A stretch of DNA of 26,291 nt from Acidobacteriia bacterium UBA6623 (GCA_002433055.1 DJHJ01000044.1:1-26291); one strand, 5' to 3'; positions 1 to 8,637 are shown, counted from the first letter of the stretch. The notes: generated by a model from the letters alone, not told the origin. Program-made: numbers and translations.

Positions 1-10
1 AGGAAATAAT

Positions 11-310
11 ATGGAAATAACAATGGAGGAAATCAGAGAAGAAATTGATCTCATAGATAAAGAAATAGTTCTTCTTTTAGCTAGGAGACAACAATGTATA
101 GAAAAGGCAGCTCTTGTTAAAAAGAAAAAAAGCCTAGTTGTGGATAACAAGAGAATAGATGAGGTTATTTCAAAAGTATCTAATTTCGGGGTTGATTGCG
201 GCTTATCCTCCCAAATCTCAATACCCTTATGGACTACTTTGATTAACTTATCTATTGAGCATGAATTTAAAGAAATAGATAAATTAAGTGGTGGGCACGA
301 CAAGACTTGA
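11..310 (+). CDS. Chorismate mutase-like protein (AroQ fold), tail altered
   Basis: A 99-residue, mostly helical protein of the AroQ-type chorismate mutase size. This family converts chorismate to prephenate for Phe/Tyr synthesis. The first helix (IREEIDLIDKEIVLLLARR, residues 8-26) has the usual arrangement, with Arg9, Arg25/26 and a lysine cluster at 37-40 as likely ligands of the substrate carboxylates. An AGGAA ribosome site at 1-5 supports the ATG at 11; ATG at 23 is an alternative. The gene is much more AT-rich than the aldolase gene downstream. The last six residues (GGHDKT) and the stop codon are read from a reverse-strand tRNA 3' end (289-316), so the original C-terminus has probably been replaced. 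Isochorismate pyruvate lyase (PchB) shares this fold and cannot be excluded. Confidence 0.7.
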   Translation: MEITMEEIREEIDLIDKEIVLLLARRQQCIEKAALVKKKKSLVVDNKRIDEVISKVSNFGVDCGLSSQISIPLWTTLINLSIEHEFKEIDKLSGGHDKT

Positions 311-316
311 ACCTGT
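289..316 (-). repeat. tRNA 3'-end fragment (T-arm, acceptor strand, CCA)
   Basis: On the - strand this reads as a T-arm (stem ACAGG/CTTGT, one G-U pair, loop TTCAAGT), then acceptor strand CGTGCCC, discriminator A and CCA. No matching 5' acceptor strand (GGGCACG), D-arm or anticodon arm lies at the right distance on the - strand (317-402), so it is only a 3' fragment. The acceptor sequence would suit a Val- or Lys-type tRNA, but the amino acid cannot be assigned. It overlaps the end of the chorismate mutase gene and marks the end of the AT-rich block. Confidence 0.5.
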
Positions 317-420
317 ATTAGTGGTTTATGTAGGTGATAGATTACACACTTAGTTGTATACTCCCCACAACCCCTGATTTGTGTCATTTGAGCTACCTAT
401 AAAAAAGGAGCAGAGTCCTC

Positions 421-467
<47 letters not shown>

Positions 468-547
468 TCTTTTCAACAAGTTACGACCAGGCTTTTTGTG
501 CGCGTTAAAATTAAGTCGGTTGCTATCTTGAATCAACGGACGAACGT

Positions 548-1447
548 ATGAGAAAGACCACTGAACTTACATGGAAGCCCAAGCGTGTCAACAAAGCTAT
601 TGAGCTACTCGAAGCTGGCCAGCCAATCTATTGCACTGACGCTCATGGCGGTTACGAAGAGGGCAGAGAGATGGCTCAAACTTGGGCTGACTATATCAAT
701 TACGACATGGAACACCACCCCTATGACATAGCCAAACTTCAGGGTTTCATGCGGGGGCTAGTCGACGGTGGACCGACAAAGAGCAGACACCGTACGCCTG
801 CCGTTATCGTCGTTCTGCCCGTAGATGGACTAAGTGCAGCGGTCATCCGTGCCAATGCCTGGATGATAAAGCAAGTACTCGCGACGGGTATTCACGGAAT
901 CTTGCTAACCCACGCGCGCAATCCAGAAGCCGTCAGTGAATTTGTGAGTGCGTCGCGTTATCCTTTTCACAAGCAGGCTGTCAATAACGGTCTGAGGGAA
1001 GGATTACGGGGAAATGGCGGACAGGAAACCGCGGCGAGGATTTGGGGTGTCTCGGACAGTGAGTATCTCGCGAAAGCGGATACTTGGCCGCTAAACTCGG
1101 ACGGCGAGTTGTTGCTCGGGCTCAAGATCGAAGACCGGCATGCCATCTTAAATGCCGAAGAAAGCACCAAGGTTCCTGGTATCGGATTCGGCGAGGGTGG
1201 TCTAGGCGACATGGCAATGTCGTTCGGCTATCCCAGTTGGGACGAGCGATCCTACCCGCAGGAGATGGCGGACGCCCGGGCTCGTTTGATAGCCGCTTGC
1301 AAGGCTGCAAAGATTGCTTTTCTCCATGGAGTACGCAAGAACGATCTGAGGAAGCTTCTCGACGAGGGTGTGATGATGGTCGCTGGAGCTGGTGCCGAAG
1401 TTGCTGCCAAGGGGCGCAAGGACACTGGGCGAAAAATGCCCTGGTGA
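548..1447 (+). CDS. HpcH/HpaI-type aldolase family protein
   Basis: A 299-residue member of the HpcH/HpaI class II aldolase/citrate lyase beta superfamily. These metal-dependent TIM barrels cleave or form 2-oxo acids such as 4-hydroxy-2-oxoheptanedioate or 2-keto-3-deoxy sugar acids. Visible family marks are NYDMEHHPYD (51-60), matching the D-E-H-x-P-x-D motif; the metal-ligand region LKIED (192-196, Glu195); and GFGEGGLGDMAMSFGY (213-228), with Asp221 as second ligand in place of the usual IGPxDLS. It is about 30-40 residues longer than typical HpaI, mostly through an insert near 140-185, so the substrate is uncertain. The ATG at 548 has only a weak upstream ribosome site. The gene stands alone between two tRNA-Pro fragments, which suggests island cargo. 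Confidence 0.8.
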   Translation: MRKTTELTWKPKRVNKAIELLEAGQPIYCTDAHGGYEEGREMAQTWADYINYDMEHHPYDIAKLQGFMRGLVDGGPTKSRHRTPAVIVVLPVDGLSAAVIRANAWMIKQVLATGIHGILLTHARNPEAVSEFVSASRYPFHKQAVNNGLREGLRGNGGQETAARIWGVSDSEYLAKADTWPLNSDGELLLGLKIEDRHAILNAEESTKVPGIGFGEGGLGDMAMSFGYPSWDERSYPQEMADARARLIAACKAAKIAFLHGVRKNDLRKLLDEGVMMVAGAGAEVAAKGRKDTGRKMPW

Positions 1448-1526
1448 GCAAGCGTCACTACACGGTGGAAACAGATAGTGACGGTGAAACTAGGTTCGTC
1501 CAGCTATCTATGATGGATTACATCTG

Positions 1527-1572
1527 CTTTGGGAGCAGGAAGTCGGAGATTCAAACCCTCTCGCCCCGACCA
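1527..1572 (+). repeat. tRNA-Pro(UGG) 3'-half fragment, copy 2 (att-like)
   Basis: Matches copy 1 at 44 of 46 bases. The upstream bases TCTGC (1523-1527) restore a complete anticodon stem, so this copy retains slightly more of the tRNA. The T-stem has an A-C mismatch next to the loop, showing it is no longer under selection as a tRNA. After the CCA it shares eight bases (ACTCTTTA) with copy 3. It lies 24 bases past the stop codon of the Nramp-like gene. Confidence 0.75.
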
Positions 1573-1596
1573 ACTCTTTATAGCGATTGCACTTTG

Positions 1597-3342
1597 TCAG
1601 AAAACTCTTACTAGGGTCGAAAAAGCGAGCCAACCTCCCGCAATGAATAGTCCGAGACTTGAGAGCAGCAGCATTCGATCCCACCACCGCCCAGGCATTA
1701 AGCGCCGATCGATTTCTCGATACCGGAAGTGTAGAGCTGCTAGTCCCATCAACGGTAACATCAAGGCTTGTACCAGACCGTTAAACAAGACCAGGCCTAC
1801 CAGGTCGACACCCGTAGCGAAAATGACAAGTGCGATGATCGGTTGAGCAACCGAAAACCATACCACCGTCCGTTCATGTGTTTTTGGTTCGGTGCTTTTT
1901 ATTAACCGAGATACCTTCAATGCGTCGGTTAGTAAACGAGCGATGCCGGCATTGCCAATCAAGAATGTGGAACCCAGTACAGCAATCGCTCCGAACAGAA
2001 AAAGCCAATGAGCGTATTCTCCAAAGGCTGGCACGTATTGCTCTAACAGAGTGCTCACCATGCGCATCCCGGTTGGATCCAACCCCTGTTTGTGCATAAC
2101 TGCTACGCCCATCACAAAAAAAGCAACTGTCGTGGCTGTGTATAAGACCATCGAGATGAAGGCGTCATAACGTACTACCCTCATCCAGCCACTTGCTCTC
2201 CTGGCCCAAGATGCTTCTTGTGTGCGTGGCCCTGTAAACCGTGCGTAACCCTTCTCCAGGCACCAATAGGGATAGATGCCAAGTTCCATTCCACCGATCC
2301 CAATAATGCCGAAAGTCATCAAAGCGGTTGCCAATGGCTGGACTACTTGCCAGTCGACAATGCCGGGTGGCACAGTGCCTATTGGTGGCAGGCGAAATTG
2401 TAATCCGCTCAAAATTTCAGACGCTGATAGGCGAAATGTGTCGTGAAACTGTAATGTGAATACGTTGCCAATGGTGACGAGGGTAAACAATCCCACTAGT
2501 ACTATAGCTAGGCTCTGAATCAATCTGTAACGCCCAAAGTACAGCAGGACAACTGTAATTAGCGTTACGAGAACTGCCCAATATTGATCGTCCAAAGTGA
2601 TAGGTTCGAGTAGTGCATCGACCCGCGCTTTGGCCGTTGCTGTGGAGGCCTGGGTTGGATCCTGGTTTAGGTGTTCTGCAGCAATCAAATCGGTGACTGC
2701 AACAAGGGCTCTTGATCCTCGACGGTCTGCTTTCTGATCTAGGCGGCTAAGACGATCTCGAAACAAAGCCTGTCCTAGATGAATACGTTCTTGTTCATCG
2801 GCAGTGAGTTTCGCTAATTCGCCGCCCCCTGTTCCGATATCATTCCCCCAGGCGATGTAGCGTTTCAACTCCAGTTCGGATGGTAGCTGGATTGCCTGGC
2901 TGTAGTCACCCGTGATAGGGAAAGCGAGCGCTAGCGCTTGTCCGACACCTCCGACCACTGCTCCCATGCCACCGATGCTGGCAGCCATCATCACAAACGA
3001 GTACCAGACAATCCAATTGACTCGTATCCGTGGTCCCGGCAACCTATTCAGGGCTGATAATATTGTTTCCCCATGGGTGATTGTGTGTCGCCCTATTTCT
3101 ACTTGAACAAAAACTTTGATTACACAGCCGAGGATGATCAACCAGAGCAACAAGATTCCAGCCTGAGCTCCGGTTTTAGTGGTGGCAATTAGCTCTCCGG
3201 ACCCCACCAAACTGCCAGCTATGATGAGTCCAGGGCCAATGCTGCGTAGTATGTCTCTGCGCCGCGTTGGTGGATCGAGGATGTCACCTTTATTGCGCAG
3301 ATCTGGCGGTGGCGAAAATTTATTAGGGACAACTTTGGCCAT
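1597..3342 (-). CDS. Nramp-like membrane transporter lacking canonical metal motifs
   Basis: A 581-residue polytopic membrane protein with the Nramp (SLC11) layout. The first helix region IGPGLIIAGSLVGSGELIA (35-53) matches Nramp TM1, but the metal-binding DPGN motif reads GSGE. The TM6 region around Met352 (GIGGMELGIYPYW) lacks the MPH motif. Residues of about 150-265 form a long hydrophilic insert, rich in charge and helix formers, between membrane segments; it is absent from classical MntH. Another set of helices follows to the C-terminus. Canonical Nramps import Mn2+/Fe2+ with protons. With both ligand motifs replaced, the substrate is probably different. The ATG is at 3342. The gene shares a tRNA-Pro-bounded segment with ppc and is transcribed in the same direction, about 185 bases downstream of it. 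Confidence 0.75.
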   Translation of the reverse strand: MAKVVPNKFSPPPDLRNKGDILDPPTRRRDILRSIGPGLIIAGSLVGSGELIATTKTGAQAGILLLWLIILGCVIKVFVQVEIGRHTITHGETILSALNRLPGPRIRVNWIVWYSFVMMAASIGGMGAVVGGVGQALALAFPITGDYSQAIQLPSELELKRYIAWGNDIGTGGGELAKLTADEQERIHLGQALFRDRLSRLDQKADRRGSRALVAVTDLIAAEHLNQDPTQASTATAKARVDALLEPITLDDQYWAVLVTLITVVLLYFGRYRLIQSLAIVLVGLFTLVTIGNVFTLQFHDTFRLSASEILSGLQFRLPPIGTVPPGIVDWQVVQPLATALMTFGIIGIGGMELGIYPYWCLEKGYARFTGPRTQEASWARRASGWMRVVRYDAFISMVLYTATTVAFFVMGVAVMHKQGLDPTGMRMVSTLLEQYVPAFGEYAHWLFLFGAIAVLGSTFLIGNAGIARLLTDALKVSRLIKSTEPKTHERTVVWFSVAQPIIALVIFATGVDLVGLVLFNGLVQALMLPLMGLAALHFRYREIDRRLMPGRWWDRMLLLSSLGLFIAGGWLAFSTLVRVF

Positions 3343-3381
3343 AGAAACCTAGCTCCTTAGCAAGTACGCCCAGTCCGTACT

Positions 3382-3477
3382 TTACCAGACGATAGGCACT
3401 CCACTATCTACCGGTATAACCTGTCCCTTAGTAATATTCGCCCGGTAGTTTTGTTCTGCAAGCTTGAAGAATAATGA
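3382..3477 (-). pseudogene. Remnant of an SDR C-terminus (51-bp duplication)
   Basis: Positions 3386-3436 repeat 6476-6526 at 48 of 51 bases in the same orientation. The latter is the 3' end of the SDR gene beyond ppc. Read on the - strand the remnant encodes ITKGQVIPVDSGVPIVW then a stop, against ITTGQVIPVDSGVTIV in the intact gene. Upstream the frame stays open (SLFFKLAEQNYRAN) and is loosely SDR-like, but no start or cofactor domain is present. It lies between the Nramp-like gene and the end of ppc, so ppc is flanked by direct repeats. Confidence 0.65.
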
Positions 3478-3527
3478 GTTGCCAGGTTCGGGGTTACGCC
3501 AACAATGGTAACCCTCTTTGACGCCAG

Positions 3528-6134
3528 CTATCCAGTATTTCTCATGCTTGCCGCTATGCCAGCTATAGTTATAAGAAGTGCTTTCTTAACCTTTTCATTT
3601 GTGCCATCTCGACGGTATCTAGAAATTAGTTCGATTTGCAGGAAGTGTAGCGGATCGGTGTAGGGATCTCGGAGATTGATAGTGCGTCTTACGTCGGGCG
3701 CGTGTTCGAGTAGCATCTTTTGGTCTTTGATATGGTTTACGTTATCAATCAGCGAGATCAAGTCCTGGTGGAAACGACGACCAAAATGCCGAAGATGTTC
3801 TGGAGCCAATACTTCATCGTAGTGCTGTGCAATTTCAACATCTGCTTTCTTTAGAACCATCTCCAGTAGATCCATTTGAGCCTGGAAGAACGGCCATTCC
3901 CCCATCATTTCTTTGATAACCAACTCATCCTTAGCTGAAAACTCGGTTTCTAATGCCGCATTTGTGCCCAACCAAGCAGGAATCATGAGTCGTTTCTGTG
4001 TCCAGGCGAATACCCACGGAATTGCGCGTAAGTCGCTAATGGTATTACTATCTGCGACACGCCGAGTAGGTCGACTTCCTAATGCTAGAAGACTAAGTTC
4101 CTGCTCGGGAGTACTTGCACGAAAATAATCAGCAAAATGAGATCCATCTTTGACGGTATTGCGATACTCTTGCATTGCAATATCAGTTAAGCGATCCATC
4201 AAATTACGCCAGTTTTCCCTGGGTTGCGGTGAAGGCATGAGGTTTGCTTCAATTGCAGCGCTGAGTATTAGATCCATGCTGTTTTGTGCGAGTAGTGAAG
4301 AGCCATACTTGAATCGGATCATCTCGCCTTGTTCTGTAACGCGCATGCCTCGCTTTATTGTGCTAGGTGGCTGCGAAAGAATAGCTTGCCGAATCGGAGC
4401 ACCACCTCGCCCTGCTGCTCCGCCACGACCATGGAATAATGTGAGATCGATGTTGTATTTCTCTGTTACTTTTACTAATTCTTCTTGGGCGCGGTACTGA
4501 GCCCAGGAGGCTGCCATTTGCCCAGAGTCCTTTGCCGAATCGGAGTAACCAATCATCACTTGTTGATGATCTTCGATGTATTCCCTGTACACTCGATCTC
4601 TGAGTAATCTTTCTAGCGTCTGGGCGGCGTTATCTAGATCATCTAGTGTTTCGAAGAGGGGTACGACAGGCAATGATCTGGTAAGCCCAGATTTGCGCAA
4701 TAACAGTATTACTGACAAGACGTCTGAGGGGTTCTGCGCCATCGATATGATGTAGCAGGACACTCCATCAGCTTTACTATTTGCGACAAGTTGAATAGTA
4801 CGAAGTGTTTCTCCAGGCTCCCCTTCTGGTTCCCAACTGTCAGGAATGAGAGGTCTCTCGTTGGTAAGTTCCTCAATGAGGAAGTCGTGACGGGCTTCCT
4901 CTGACCAAGATCTGTAATCTCCCAGACCAAGGAAGGATATCAACTCTTCCATGAGTTCTACATGTCTGTCAGCACTCTGTCTAATATCGAGATCAATTAG
5001 TGTGACACCAAATGTCGATATGCGGATAAGTGTTTGTTTGAGCAAGCCCTCTGCGATTATGCCCATGCCACAGTCATGCAGTGATCGATAACATGCGTGC
5101 AATGGTGTAAAGAGATCTTCCCTGTTAAGCACCAATTCGTTGTGTGAGGGATGCTTTGTCTCGGCCCAGTCTCTGGTCGCACTGAGTTTAGCTCGAAGTT
5201 CTCTGAGGATAAATCGATAAGGTTCATGCGATGTTTGGCCACAGAGATTAGCCACTTCTTCATTGCATTGGAACATTGAGAGTTGCGAAAGTAATTCATC
5301 AACGTCTCGAAGATATAGGTCAGCAGCCGTCCAACGAGCAAGGCGAAGCACTTCTTCTGTTACTTCGGTTGTAACGTTCGGATTACCGTCCCTATCACCA
5401 CCCATCCAAGAAGATATCGTTATGGGGGCACATGTTATTGGCAATGATACACCGGTATGTTCCTTCAGTAATAGATCGAGCCCTTGCCACAATTTGGGTA
5501 TCGCGTGCCAGAATGAATGTTCAATTACTGCGTAACCCCAGATCGCTTCATCCTGAGGTGTGGGCCTTCCTGTTCTGATCTCATCGGTGTGCCAGACTTC
5601 AGCGACCAGTCTTTCCAGTTCAATTTTATTTTTTTTATCCAGTTCCTCATCTTCGCGAACGTGTTCTAAAGCTTCCGCAATTCTATTGTATTTCTGTATT
5701 AGGGCTCTCCTAGTTATTTCAGTCGGATGCGCAGTGAGAACAAGGTCACAATGTAGATTTCTTACAACCTCGGCTATTCGCACAGCATCTATGTTGTTCT
5801 GATTCAATTTTGTGAACAGTGTTTTCAGGTGAGATGTTGCAGGAAACTGGAGGTTCTCCGTTGCAGCGGCCTGTTCCGCAATGTTTGTCAGGTTGAGAAA
5901 CTGATTAAATGCGCGCGCAACTGAAATAAGCTGATCTTCGTTTAAATCAGCTAAAACTTCGCGTAACTGTGTGAAGTCGCCGCTACCCTCTTGTCGCCTT
6001 GTCTTTGCTAGTAAACGAATTTGTTCAACTTTTTGAAGGAAGTTTTCCCCAAGTTGAGACGTCATTGTTTGACCCAAAAGGTTGCCAAGAAAACGTACGC
6101 GGTGGCGTAATCTTCGTGAAACTAATTCTTCCAT
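3528..6134 (-). CDS. ppc: Phosphoenolpyruvate carboxylase
   Basis: An 868-residue protein, close to the usual 880. It catalyses PEP + HCO3- to oxaloacetate + phosphate, the anaplerotic feed into the TCA cycle, in the cytoplasm. All hallmark regions are present: VLTAHPTE with catalytic His136, GGDRDGNPNVT, GYSDSAKDSG around Lys535, the glycine-rich catalytic loop FHGRGGAAGRGG (His568 onward), and the conserved C-terminus ending in MRNTG. The ATG at 6134 gives an N-terminus of normal length. The gene looks intact. It is a core metabolic enzyme, yet it lies between tRNA-Pro fragment copies 2 and 3 and between the two halves of a 51-bp direct repeat, so its position here may reflect transfer or rearrangement. 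Confidence 0.97.
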   Translation of the reverse strand: MEELVSRRLRHRVRFLGNLLGQTMTSQLGENFLQKVEQIRLLAKTRRQEGSGDFTQLREVLADLNEDQLISVARAFNQFLNLTNIAEQAAATENLQFPATSHLKTLFTKLNQNNIDAVRIAEVVRNLHCDLVLTAHPTEITRRALIQKYNRIAEALEHVREDEELDKKNKIELERLVAEVWHTDEIRTGRPTPQDEAIWGYAVIEHSFWHAIPKLWQGLDLLLKEHTGVSLPITCAPITISSWMGGDRDGNPNVTTEVTEEVLRLARWTAADLYLRDVDELLSQLSMFQCNEEVANLCGQTSHEPYRFILRELRAKLSATRDWAETKHPSHNELVLNREDLFTPLHACYRSLHDCGMGIIAEGLLKQTLIRISTFGVTLIDLDIRQSADRHVELMEELISFLGLGDYRSWSEEARHDFLIEELTNERPLIPDSWEPEGEPGETLRTIQLVANSKADGVSCYIISMAQNPSDVLSVILLLRKSGLTRSLPVVPLFETLDDLDNAAQTLERLLRDRVYREYIEDHQQVMIGYSDSAKDSGQMAASWAQYRAQEELVKVTEKYNIDLTLFHGRGGAAGRGGAPIRQAILSQPPSTIKRGMRVTEQGEMIRFKYGSSLLAQNSMDLILSAAIEANLMPSPQPRENWRNLMDRLTDIAMQEYRNTVKDGSHFADYFRASTPEQELSLLALGSRPTRRVADSNTISDLRAIPWVFAWTQKRLMIPAWLGTNAALETEFSAKDELVIKEMMGEWPFFQAQMDLLEMVLKKADVEIAQHYDEVLAPEHLRHFGRRFHQDLISLIDNVNHIKDQKMLLEHAPDVRRTINLRDPYTDPLHFLQIELISRYRRDGTNEKVKKALLITIAGIAASMRNTG

Positions 6135-6474
6135 TTGAAACCAGATATGGGAGAGAAAGGCTATTTTAACCTTTGCGTGTCGACGATGCTAAGTGGCTAG
6201 CATATAAGAAATCAACCGCATGTATCGCGTCTAATTTGCCCTCTGCAATCCAATTTTTCAATTCACTATATTCCCAAGCACTTTATTTAGAATAATGCCA
6301 AAGCAGGAAAATTATCTCTGAGGTCCATATCCACAATATCAAATGGGCATCTCAATTCGGTTATTAGGTTGGAAACTTATTTGGGAGCAGGGAGTCAGAG
6401 GTTCAAACCCTCTCGCTCCGACCAACTCTTTACCTATCTATTAGTGAATTTTGAGTAGCTCATGATGACTCATA
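6135..6474. other. Intergenic region upstream of ppc
   Basis: About 340 bases separate the ppc start from the end of the SDR gene. The ppc promoter should lie in 6135-6250, which is AT-rich; I see no convincing -35/-10 pair. The only recognisable element is tRNA-Pro fragment copy 3 at 6380-6424. No coding sequence or complete RNA gene is visible. Confidence 0.6.
6380..6424 (+). repeat. tRNA-Pro(UGG) 3'-half fragment, copy 3 (att-like)
   Basis: Matches copy 1 at 41 of 45 bases, again from anticodon loop TTTGGGA to CCA. The T-arm (AGAGG/TTCAAAC/CCTCT) is perfectly paired. The acceptor strand CGCTCCG differs by one base from the other copies, which suggests a different source allele or drift. 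No 5' anticodon strand precedes it. Like copy 2 it is followed by ACTCTTTA. It lies 50 bases past the SDR stop codon and forms the right end of the segment carrying the Nramp-like gene and ppc. Confidence 0.75.
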
Positions 6475-7242
6475 TCAGACGATAGTCACCCCACTATCTA
6501 CCGGTATAACCTGTCCCGTAGTAATAGCTGATTCATCTCCTGCTAAATAAACTGCTAATTCGGCAACATGGATTGGTTTGCCTAATCCAAGTAAGTGTGT
6601 TTTTGATATTGTTTGAATCTCAGGGCTTGCCTCTAATAGTTTTGTTGCGCGATCTGACAGAACTATTGAAGGTGCGATAGCGTTAACTCTGATGCTATCA
6701 GGGGCATACTCAACAGCCATGGAGCGAGTCATAGATGCAATAGCTCCTTTTGCTGCGGTATAGCAGTCGCGACCAGGTAACGCCATCAAGGCTACATTAG
6801 ATGACATATTGATAACAGATCCTCCTCCAGATTTAGCAATCTCAGGAATAGCGTATTTCGAACATAAAAATGTGCCGAATAGATCAAGTTTGATACATCG
6901 CCAGAACTCCTCAACTGGTGCTTCTGTTACTGGACCATCTTGTAAAGTAGATCCACCAGCATTGTTGTAAAGGATGTTCAGGTGCCCATATCGATTAATG
7001 GTTTCTGCTATTGCTGCTTTGACACTATCAGAGTCACTTACATCAGTTTCGACAAAGTGTGCGTCACCACCACTACTTTTACCCGTTTTACAAGCTGATA
7101 AAGCAGCAGATTTACCAACAGCAGAATCTATTTCTGCGATGATGACTTTTGCTCCTTCTTCAGTGAAACGTTCCGCCGTTGCACGCCCTATACCTCCACC
7201 GCCTCCCGTAATGAATGCGACTTTATTTTTTAATCTCAGCAT
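6475..7242 (-). CDS. Short-chain dehydrogenase/reductase (classical SDR)
   Basis: A 255-residue NAD(P)-dependent oxidoreductase with all classical SDR marks: cofactor loop TGGGGGIG (12-19), NNAG (93-96), catalytic serine in NMSSN (147/148), YTAAK (Tyr161, Lys165), and the typical ending ITTGQVIPVDSG. The ATG at 7242 puts the cofactor loop at the usual distance. A longer reading from 7311 would overlap folB and adds an unrelated N-terminus. It starts 16 bases after the folB stop, so the two genes are probably co-transcribed; a role in pterin or folate reduction is possible but not shown by sequence. The last 51 bases are duplicated near 3400. The substrate is unknown. Confidence 0.9.
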   Translation of the reverse strand: MLRLKNKVAFITGGGGGIGRATAERFTEEGAKVIIAEIDSAVGKSAALSACKTGKSSGGDAHFVETDVSDSDSVKAAIAETINRYGHLNILYNNAGGSTLQDGPVTEAPVEEFWRCIKLDLFGTFLCSKYAIPEIAKSGGGSVINMSSNVALMALPGRDCYTAAKGAIASMTRSMAVEYAPDSIRVNAIAPSIVLSDRATKLLEASPEIQTISKTHLLGLGKPIHVAELAVYLAGDESAITTGQVIPVDSGVTIV

Positions 7243-7258
7243 CTTTGGCTCATATTCT

Positions 7259-7624
7259 TCAGCGAGAACGGCTAATTTCGATGGCAGCACTGAAAGTCTC
7301 AGAAACACCATAGAGTTTCACCTTTCGGACCCGGAGAACCACACATGCAACCGGATATCGTTCTAATAAAGCCTCTGCGGCAGTCTCCACCAAGGTCTCA
7401 AGTAACTTATAGGGTTTTGCTCGAGACGTTGCCCGTAGTAGACTCACAACCTCTAGGTAATCGACAGTACTACTCAAGTGGTCACTCCGAGCCGCTGAAC
7501 TCAAGTCAAGATGTAGTTCGGCGTCAAATACCAGTTCCTGCTCACCGGAGCGCTCTTCTTCGCTTACTCCGATCTGGGCAACAGCCCGCACATCCCTCAA
7601 AACGATTTTGTCTGAAGTGTTCAT
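7259..7624 (-). CDS. folB: Dihydroneopterin aldolase family protein (FolB)
   Basis: A 121-residue protein of FolB length. The family converts 7,8-dihydroneopterin to 6-hydroxymethyl-dihydropterin in folate synthesis, as a cytoplasmic octamer. Recognisable are the opening IVLRDVRAVAQIGVSEEER (8-25), Tyr56 in VDY, Glu76 in LLETL (pterin-binding glutamate), and Lys101 in RVRKVK as the likely catalytic lysine. The ATG at 7624 is chosen over a TTG one codon upstream. It precedes the SDR on the same strand and lies downstream of purU, which also acts on folates. FolX (dihydroneopterin triphosphate epimerase) is a close relative and an alternative. Confidence 0.88.
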   Translation of the reverse strand: MNTSDKIVLRDVRAVAQIGVSEEERSGEQELVFDAELHLDLSSAARSDHLSSTVDYLEVVSLLRATSRAKPYKLLETLVETAAEALLERYPVACVVLRVRKVKLYGVSETFSAAIEISRSR

Positions 7625-7686
7625 CAAAAAAATCTAGTAGGTGGGACAGATGCAGGGGCTACGGTGGTCGTGGCGGGTCTGTCCGG

Positions 7687-7761
7687 CTAATGTTTTAGGA
7701 TCTTGTCTCCCAGATCCATCGTCACAACTGCTTCGGTATCGTCGAACCCGGTGCCCGTTTC
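7687..7761 (-). pseudogene. 25-codon 3' scrap of an unidentified gene
   Basis: Between purU and folB the - strand holds a short coding-like stretch ending GFDDTEAVVTMDLGDKILKH before a TAG stop. An in-frame TAA lies directly upstream of its first codon and there is no start codon with a ribosome site. It looks like the C-terminal end of a gene whose remainder was lost at the edge of the AT-rich purU block. I do not recognise the family. It could be chance, since it is short. Confidence 0.3.
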
Positions 7762-7772
7762 TTAAATTAGAA

Positions 7773-8633
7773 TCAGTTAAAAACAACAGTTTTTAAACCA
7801 TTCAGTAAAATCCTTCTTTCCGAATGCAATCTTACTGCCCTTAAAAGAACAGCTGATTCAATATCATATCCACTCTCTTGCATACTTTCAGGAGAAGCAC
7901 TGTGATCTACGCGCAAAATGTCCTGTTCGATAATAGGCCCCTCATCTAAATCGTCAGTAACATAGTGAGCAGTAGCTCCTATCATCTTAACGCCTCTTTC
8001 ATGTGCCTGATGATAGGGTTTAGCGCCTTTAAAGCCAGGCAAAAAAGAATGATGAATATTTATGCATTGTCCGTCTATTCCATTAAGAAAATCTGCAGAA
8101 AGGATCTGCATGTATCGAGCCAATACTATCAATTCTGATCCAGTTTCTTGATAAATCTTTTTAAATACCTTTTCTTGATCTTCTTTTGTATCTGAAGTTA
8201 CTGGAAGGAAATGAAAAGGAATATCGTTCCACTCAACTAAATCTTTCGATGTTTCGTGATTTGATATTACAGCTTTTATATCTATTGGAAGAGATCCTAT
8301 TTTCCATCGATGAAGAAGATCATTTAGACAGTGACCAACCTTACTCACTGCAATTAAAGTCTTGCAAGGTTTTTCAGCATTAAAAAATTTTCCATCAATA
8401 TCAAATTTTTGTAATTCCTCCGAGAAGTTTTTATCTAACTCTTCAAGATCAAAATTAGACTTATCCTCTTTTTCAAAAGCAATTCTACTAAAGAATTTTT
8501 TTGTGTCATGGTCACTGAAGGATGAAACTTCAGTCATAAAGGCATTTCTTTTAAAAAGAAATTGTGTTGCAGAAGAAAGAACGCCCGCCTTATCGGGGCA
8601 TATAAATTGCAGTATTACTTTTTTAGCTTTCAT
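7773..8633 (-). CDS. purU: Formyltetrahydrofolate deformylase
   Basis: A 286-residue enzyme hydrolysing 10-formyl-THF to formate and THF. This supplies formate for purine synthesis and balances one-carbon pools. An N-terminal ACT domain (VILQFICPDKAGVLSS, 6-21, to about 80) is followed by the formyltransferase domain. Its catalytic set is visible: Asn192 and His194 in NIHHSFLPGFKGAKPYHQA, and Asp230 in DDLDEGPI. The ATG at 8633 places the ACT domain at the N-terminus; an upstream reading from 8678 only adds an unrelated leader. The gene is strikingly AT-rich (17 G+C in 60 bases at 8401-8460) compared with the YIP1 gene upstream, which suggests a different origin. An upstream open frame ends four bases before its start. 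Confidence 0.95.
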   Translation of the reverse strand: MKAKKVILQFICPDKAGVLSSATQFLFKRNAFMTEVSSFSDHDTKKFFSRIAFEKEDKSNFDLEELDKNFSEELQKFDIDGKFFNAEKPCKTLIAVSKVGHCLNDLLHRWKIGSLPIDIKAVISNHETSKDLVEWNDIPFHFLPVTSDTKEDQEKVFKKIYQETGSELIVLARYMQILSADFLNGIDGQCINIHHSFLPGFKGAKPYHQAHERGVKMIGATAHYVTDDLDEGPIIEQDILRVDHSASPESMQESGYDIESAVLLRAVRLHSERRILLNGLKTVVFN

Positions 8634-8637
8634 AAAC

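Noticed and set aside
289..402. A complete tRNA or tmRNA on the - strand, using TAGCTCA at 389-395 as D-arm
   Set aside because: The distance (about 114 bases) is too long, the would-be acceptor strands do not pair, and no anticodon arm forms.
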